From assembly GCA_039187035.1 (NCBI GenBank), contig JBCCZS010000113.1, positions 1 to 9,934 on the forward strand: a DNA stretch of 9,934 bases. Reading direction: 5' to 3'. Below the pieces are notes generated by a model, which did no database searches, had not been told where the DNA came from, and saw nothing but the letters and a program-made list of their open reading frames with translations. Made by a program: the position numbers and the translations under genes. The DNA comes from JAJFFW01 sp039187035. Lineage in GTDB: Bacteria > Pseudomonadota > Alphaproteobacteria > Caulobacterales > Parvularculaceae. Below are positions 6,024-9,934 of the stretch, piece by piece; the first letter of the stretch is position 1, and each line of letters starts with the position of its first letter.

Positions 6024-7159
6024 GCCTGTCCGACCCCGTCTTGGTCGCGGTGGACGTGCGCGCTCATCACCAAGCCGAACCCGGCCATAATCGTCAACAT
6101 GACCGTGCCGCCATAGGAGACGAGCGGGAGCGGCACGCCGACGACGGGCGCGAGCCCCATCACCATGCCGGTGTTGATCAAGACGTAAAACGCAAAGGTC
6201 GCGACCACGCCGAGCGCAGCCAGACGCGCAAAATGCAGCCGCGCGCGCAAGGCGATCGACAGGCCCAGCATGATCACGGCGAAATAGATCGCCAGCAGGC
6301 ACACCGCGCCGATAAAGCCGAACTCCTCGCCGAAGATCGTGAAAATAAAATCCGTGTGCATCTCGGGCAGAAACTGCAGCTGGCTCTGCGTGCCGTTCAT
6401 GTAGCCCGCGCCGTTCACCCCGCCCGCGCCGAACGCGATCTTCGACTGCAACAAGTGATACCCGCGGCCCAACGGATCGCGATCGGGATTGAGGAACGTC
6501 AGGATGCGTTCCAACTGGTACGGTTTGATGAAGTCGAAATAGTAAGCCGCATAACCGCCGATAACGGCCGCGAGCGCGCCGAACACGCCAATCCGCCAGG
6601 ACAGCCCGGCGAGGAACATCACGACGACGCCGGCGCCGCCGAGGAGAAGCGCCGTGCCGAGATCAGGCTGGATAAAAACCAGCGCCACCGGCGCCGCAAT
6701 CATCAGCAAGGGCGGTCCGAGAAAGAGCAAATGGGAGACCTGCTCGGCGCGTAGCCCGTGATAGTAGCGCGCGAGCGCCATCACGAGGCCGATCTTCATC
6801 GCCTCGGAGGGTTGAAACTGGACGCCGGCGAGTTCGATCCACCGGCGCGCGCCCATATGCACGTCGCCGATGAACGGCACGGCGGCGAGCGCGGCGAGCG
6901 CGACGAGATAGATCGGGAACGCAAGCCCCATCCAGAAACGCAACGGCACGAGCGCCAGACCGATCATCAAGACAAGCCCCGCCCCGAAGCGCATGCCGTG
7001 TTTCAGCGCCCAAGGCGACCACGACCCCTCGGCGACGGAATAAAGCGTGATGACGCCGGCGCCGGCGAGGCAGGCCAGCAGCAAAACGAGCGGCCAGTGG
7101 ATTCGCGCGAGTTTGTCGCGCACCCCGCGTCGGCGTTCCTGGATGATCGACCGGTTCAT
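6014..7159 (-). CDS. rodA: Rod shape-determining protein RodA, SEDS peptidoglycan glycosyltransferase
   Basis: RodA (also called MrdB) is the inner-membrane SEDS enzyme that polymerises lipid II into glycan strands for cell elongation, acting as a pair with PBP2. The 381-residue protein has about ten membrane helices and normal family length. Diagnostic blocks include GARRWI (103-108), FQPSEAMK (115-122), FIQPDLGTA (162-170) and the region KPYQLERILTFLNPDRDP (212-229). The periplasmic loop LPEMHTDFIF (264-273) holds the conserved catalytic Asp270, and the C-terminal signature is GVPLPLVSYGGT (341-352). Residues 1-20 form a basic cytoplasmic start. The ATG at 7159 lies 3 nt after the mrdA stop. 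Its ribosome site GAGGG (7167-7171) lies inside the end of mrdA with 7-nt spacing, which indicates translational coupling. It is the last gene of the operon. Confidence 0.97.
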   Translation of the reverse strand: MNRSIIQERRRGVRDKLARIHWPLVLLLACLAGAGVITLYSVAEGSWSPWALKHGMRFGAGLVLMIGLALVPLRFWMGLAFPIYLVALAALAAVPFIGDVHMGARRWIELAGVQFQPSEAMKIGLVMALARYYHGLRAEQVSHLLFLGPPLLMIAAPVALVFIQPDLGTALLLGGAGVVVMFLAGLSWRIGVFGALAAVIGGYAAYYFDFIKPYQLERILTFLNPDRDPLGRGYHLLQSKIAFGAGGVNGAGYMNGTQSQLQFLPEMHTDFIFTIFGEEFGFIGAVCLLAIYFAVIMLGLSIALRARLHFARLAALGVVATFAFYVLINTGMVMGLAPVVGVPLPLVSYGGTVMLTIMAGFGLVMSAHVHRDQDGVGQAAF

Positions 7160-7162
7160 CGC

Positions 7163-9109
7163 CTAGCCCTCGCCTTCCGGCTCGGCGCCGGCCCGCGCGG
7201 TCATCGTGCGCGGATCGAACGGCTGCAGGGACGCCGGATCGCGCTTCATCACCTCGGTCATGATGTCGCGCGCTTTCGGGCCGGCGATTCGCGACCCGCC
7301 GATGCCGTGCTCGACGACGACGGCGCAGGCGTAACGCGGCGCTTCAAACGGCGCGAACGCGACGAAGAGCGCATGGTCGCGGCGCTCCCACGGGAGATCC
7401 TCGGGCTTGGTCAGCCCTTTGCGCCGCTCTTCTTCCGTAATCCGATAAACTTGGCTCGTCCCGGTCTTGCCGGCCATCTTCCAGTCCGGGTTCGGCAAAC
7501 GCGAGCGCGCGGCCGTGCCGCCCCATTCGTTCGTTACGGCGTTCATCCCGTCGCGCACGACGTCCAGATGCGCGTCCTCGAAATTGAGTTTGGGCGCTTC
7601 CGGCGCCGGGATCGGGAGATCGCCGCGAAAGCGCACAAGGCGCGGGCGCACACGCCGGCCCGTCGCGACACGCGCGGCCATCACGGCGAGTTGCAAGGGC
7701 GTCGAGGTCACCGCCCCCTGGCCGATGATCACCGACAAGGTTTCGCCCGGAAACCAAATCTGGTTTTCCGGCGTGCCCGCGTAATAATCACGTTTCCAGG
7801 CGCGGTTCGGTATCGTGCCGGCTTTTTGTCCGGGCACGCCTAATTCGTGGGTTTCGCCCAAACCGAGCTCGCGCGCGACGTCCGCGATCTTGTCGATGTC
7901 CAGCTTTTTGGCGAGATTGTAATAGTAGACGTCGCACGACTTTTTCAGCGAATCCCGAAGGTTCAGCGCGCCATGGCCTTGCGAGCGCCAGCAATGGAAA
8001 TAGCGCTTGCCGTAATACATCTTGCCCGAGCAGTAGAATTTTTCCTCAGGGTCGTGACCGTCGCGCATCGCCGCGAGGGCGCTGATGATTTTGTAGGTGG
8101 AGCCCGGCGGATAGAGCGCGTTGAGCGGCTTGTTCAAAAGCGGTTTATACGGACTTTCATTGAGCGCGCGCCAATAGTCCGGATCGATGCCGACGTTGAA
8201 CGCGTTCGGATCGAACGACGGCGTCGAGGCGAGCACGAGGACGTCGCCGGTCTTGACGTCGAGGACGACGACGGAGCCGGAGATGGGGTCCTCGCCGTCC
8301 TCGTGGGCCGCAAGGATTTCCGTCGCTTTTCGTTGCAGGTCGGCGTCGATCGTCAGCGCGAGCGTGCGGCCCTGAACGGCGGGCGTCGCGTCGTCTTTGA
8401 AGATCTGCATGACGCGCCCGTGGGCGTTGACCTCGACGTTCATCGACCCCGGCTCGCCGCGCAGCGACTTATCGTACGTCCGCTCCAGCCCGTCGCGGCC
8501 GACTTTGAAGCCCGGTTGGCGCAACAACAGTTCGTCATCGGCGTTTTCCGGCTTGGAGAGGTCGCGGTCGGTCACCGCGCCGACATAACCGAGGACGAAG
8601 GACGCCGCCTCCCCGTACGGATAATCGCGGGTTTCACCGACGTCGGGCAGAACGCCGGTCAGTTTGGGCATTTGAAAGTTCGCGACGGAGAACTCTTCCC
8701 ATGTTAAATTCGACCGCAGTTCCACCGGCGTGAAGCGCCCCATGCGGCGAATGTCGCGCAGGATGCGCCGCCGCTTTTCGGGACTGATTTCGACATAGGC
8801 CGCAATCTCGTCGAGCGCGGCGTTGATGTCGCGGGCTTGTTCGGGGAGGAACAAAAGCCGGAAATTCTTGCGGTTCGACGCGAGCGGCGCGCCGAAGCGA
8901 TCGAGAATTTCGCCGCGCAGCGGCGCGATGATCCGCGTGTTGAACTGGTTCTCGCGGGCTTTCTCCGCGTAGAAATCATGGTTGACGACCTGTAGCTGGT
9001 AAAGCCGCGCCGCGACGCCCGTAAACAACAGGCTGAGCCCGCCGCCGAACAAGGCCGTCCGGCGGGTGACGATTTTCTGACGCTCAGGGTCGTGGGGATT
9101 GATACGCAT
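7163..9109 (-). CDS. mrdA: Penicillin-binding protein 2 (MrdA), class B transpeptidase of the elongasome
   Basis: PBP2 cross-links peptidoglycan during side-wall growth and activates RodA. The 648-residue protein has a short cytoplasmic N-terminus, one membrane anchor (about 17-36), a pedestal/dimer region (about 60-230) containing RGEILDRFG (65-73), and a transpeptidase domain (about 245-625). Active-site motifs are STYK with nucleophile Ser337 and Lys340, SCD (391-393) as the second motif typical of this family, and KTG (548-550). Cys360, Cys373, His379 and Cys392 fall where a structural zinc site (two Asp, His, Cys) is described for Acinetobacter baumannii PBP2, so a Cys3His metal site is likely here. 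ATG 9109 gives the usual N-terminus; the frame is open further upstream to 9304 but would overlap mreD with a low-complexity Arg-rich extension. The mreD stop is 8 nt away and rodA follows after 3 nt. It is a beta-lactam (mecillinam-type) target. Confidence 0.97.
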   Translation of the reverse strand: MRINPHDPERQKIVTRRTALFGGGLSLLFTGVAARLYQLQVVNHDFYAEKARENQFNTRIIAPLRGEILDRFGAPLASNRKNFRLLFLPEQARDINAALDEIAAYVEISPEKRRRILRDIRRMGRFTPVELRSNLTWEEFSVANFQMPKLTGVLPDVGETRDYPYGEAASFVLGYVGAVTDRDLSKPENADDELLLRQPGFKVGRDGLERTYDKSLRGEPGSMNVEVNAHGRVMQIFKDDATPAVQGRTLALTIDADLQRKATEILAAHEDGEDPISGSVVVLDVKTGDVLVLASTPSFDPNAFNVGIDPDYWRALNESPYKPLLNKPLNALYPPGSTYKIISALAAMRDGHDPEEKFYCSGKMYYGKRYFHCWRSQGHGALNLRDSLKKSCDVYYYNLAKKLDIDKIADVARELGLGETHELGVPGQKAGTIPNRAWKRDYYAGTPENQIWFPGETLSVIIGQGAVTSTPLQLAVMAARVATGRRVRPRLVRFRGDLPIPAPEAPKLNFEDAHLDVVRDGMNAVTNEWGGTAARSRLPNPDWKMAGKTGTSQVYRITEEERRKGLTKPEDLPWERRDHALFVAFAPFEAPRYACAVVVEHGIGGSRIAGPKARDIMTEVMKRDPASLQPFDPRTMTARAGAEPEGEG

Positions 9110-9117
9110 GGCTGGGG

Positions 9118-9630
9118 CTACGTCTCGATGATAACGCGGCGATGCACCTGCGCGAACGCGCGGGCGAACAACGGATAGGTCGCGATCGTGGCGAGGATTT
9201 GAACGGCCAACGGCCCGCGGGGCGCGGCGGCCCCGGCGACCGCGCTGTGGACGGCCCAAAGGAGCAGCCCGACGCCGACGGCGATCACCGAAAAGCCCAT
9301 CCAAACGACCTGCTGTTCGCGCCCGAGAAAGTACGAGCGCTGATTAATCACCAGGTACTGCACGATGAGGTATGTGAGCGGCCAAAGGCCGAGCGGTCCC
9401 CCGATGAGAAAGTCCTGGGCGACGCCGATCAAAAAGACCGCCGGCGCCGGCAGATAGTGCGGCCCGTAGATCGCCCAAAAATAGACGACGATCAGCGGCA
9501 AGAGCGGCGTCGGCGCGAGCCCCTCGCCAAGCCGGATCGGTAAGGCGAGAAGAAGAACGCCGAGGGCGCCGAGCGCGGCCGGCGCCGCGGCCCGCACCCA
9601 CCGGCCCAGCATGTCGCTGCGCCAGCCCAT
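9118..9630 (-). CDS. mreD: Rod shape-determining protein MreD
   Basis: MreD is a small polytopic inner-membrane subunit of the elongasome that joins MreC, RodA/PBP2 and the MreB filaments; it has no known enzymatic activity. The 170-residue product has about five to six membrane helices, with segments near 15-31, 41-56, 61-76, 82-94, 108-132 and 141-157. The block AQDFLIGGPLGLWPLTYLIVQY (71-92 region; key residues Asp73, Gly78, Pro79, Leu80) matches the conserved D-x4-G-x-PLG core of the family. Length is normal. The ATG at 9630 starts 5 nt after the mreC stop; a second Met at residue 7 is possible but has no better ribosome site. Position between mreC and mrdA is the standard alphaproteobacterial order. 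Confidence 0.93.
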   Translation of the reverse strand: MGWRSDMLGRWVRAAAPAALGALGVLLLALPIRLGEGLAPTPLLPLIVVYFWAIYGPHYLPAPAVFLIGVAQDFLIGGPLGLWPLTYLIVQYLVINQRSYFLGREQQVVWMGFSVIAVGVGLLLWAVHSAVAGAAAPRGPLAVQILATIATYPLFARAFAQVHRRVIIET

Positions 9631-9643
9631 GGGGCTCAGCCCC
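9631..9643 (-). promoter_or_regulatory. Hairpin at the mreC-mreD junction with a stop codon in its loop
   Basis: On the minus strand GGGGC-TGA-GCCCC forms a perfect 5-bp stem whose three-base loop is the mreC stop codon. The left arm belongs to a G5 run that is the only ribosome-site-like sequence before the mreD ATG at 9630. A ribosome finishing mreC would open it, so coupling of mreD translation to mreC is plausible. This is inferred from sequence only. Confidence 0.35.
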
Positions 9644-9934
9644 CGTTCGCGGCGGCGACGCGCTCGCGCGCCGACGGGACGCCGGACGAGACGGCGCCCG
9701 ACGAAATCGCGCCTGACGAAATCGCGTCCGGGGCCGCCGTGCCGGCGGCGGCGTCCGGATCGTCGACCGGTGCGAACGGATCGTCGACGACCGCGTCGTC
9801 GAGGCCGGGAAAGGCGTAATCGATGACGCGCACCATGCGGGCCCGGCCCGGATTGGCGAACAACCGCACGCTCGCCGACGCCGACGTCACGGCGGCGATT
9901 TCACCGATCGGCAAGCCCGGCGGCATCGCGCCGC
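9636..9934 (-). CDS. mreC: Rod shape-determining protein MreC, C-terminal part (5' end outside window)
   Basis: MreC is a periplasmic, membrane-anchored scaffold that binds PBP2 and organises the elongasome. Only the last 98 residues are in the window. The reading frame continues past position 9934, so the Met at 9926 is internal. The segment PPGLPIGEI is the conserved C-terminal signature, normally FPPGLPVG, and RARMVRVIDYAFPG that follows corresponds to the last strand of the core domain. About 60 residues extend beyond the core. They are acidic first (LDDAVVDDPFAPVDDPD) and then Ala/Ser/Gly-rich with a three-unit SSG repeat. This tail is low in complexity and probably disordered; such tails vary widely between alphaproteobacteria. 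It is the first gene of the visible operon, with mreD following after 5 nt. Confidence 0.93.
   Translation of the reverse strand, partial: GAMPPGLPIGEIAAVTSASASVRLFANPGRARMVRVIDYAFPGLDDAVVDDPFAPVDDPDAAAGTAAPDAISSGAISSGAVSSGVPSARERVAAANGG
9681..9725 (-). repeat. Three tandem 15-bp units inside the mreC tail
   Basis: Three in-frame 15-bp units (9681-9695, 9696-9710, 9711-9725) encode AISSG, AISSG and AVSSG. The second and third units differ at one base; the first is more diverged. The unit is five codons, so copy-number changes keep the frame. It looks like local slippage in a tolerated disordered tail. Confidence 0.7.

Noticed and set aside
6758..8707. Long plus-strand open frames opposite rodA and mrdA (6758-7843 and 7847-8707)
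   Set aside because: They are antisense shadows of strongly supported genes in G/C-biased DNA, Arg/Asp/His-rich, with no domain pattern or ribosome site.
9110..9304. An N-terminal extension of PBP2 starting at 9304
   Set aside because: It would overlap most of the mreD 3' half in another frame and is an Arg/Gly-rich shadow; the start at 9109 gives the typical cytoplasmic N-terminus.
1..9934. CRISPR array, tRNA, insertion sequence, prophage or defence island
   Set aside because: No spaced repeats, no cloverleaf-like sequence, no transposase or integrase motifs and no terminal inverted repeats with flanking duplications were seen; the EVE gene alone is not evidence of a defence locus.

Overview
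The window is a G+C-rich chromosomal segment that reads as an alphaproteobacterium. The evidence is the mreC-mreD-mrdA-rodA gene order, the style of the RodA and PBP2 proteins, an EVE-domain protein, a stand-alone HPt protein and strong G/C at third codon positions. I cannot place it in a family. I see no insertion sequence, integrase, tRNA, rRNA, CRISPR array or phage gene. Coding density is high and no gene-free stretch exceeds 300 bases.

Left part (1-2895): a plus-strand gene (31-1425) encodes the end of a CHASE2 sensor domain, three membrane helices and a class III cyclase-like domain that has lost every catalytic residue. Its 5' part is missing: an in-frame stop lies at 4-6 and no start signal is visible. 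It runs convergently into a minus-strand EVE-domain gene (1455-1892). Upstream of that gene lies a minus-strand predicted lipoprotein of unknown function (2007-2663). A 232-base divergent spacer separates the lipoprotein gene from the next plus-strand gene.

Middle part (2896-5956): a complete proline iminopeptidase (plus) converges on a sodium-coupled amino-acid transporter of the NSS/SNF family (minus). Together they would suit peptide and amino-acid scavenging, but they do not share an operon. An 11-bp perfect inverted repeat contains both stop codons. After a 173-base divergent spacer comes a small histidine phosphotransfer (HPt) protein (plus) with no kinase or response regulator beside it.

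Right part (6014-9934): a tight minus-strand operon for the rod-shape elongation machinery, in transcription order mreC (5' end outside the window), mreD, mrdA (PBP2) and rodA. Gaps between genes are 3 to 8 nucleotides, implying one transcript and coupled translation. RodA polymerises glycan strands, PBP2 cross-links them, and MreC and MreD link them to the MreB cytoskeleton. mreB is expected just upstream, beyond position 9934.

Most of the window is ordinary core genome. The items most worth a second look are the catalytically dead and truncated CHASE2 cyclase, the repeated placement of stop codons inside short inverted repeats, the uncharacterised lipoprotein, the probable Cys3His metal site in PBP2 and the repeat-bearing C-terminal tail of MreC. 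I did not find a convincing new multi-gene system.
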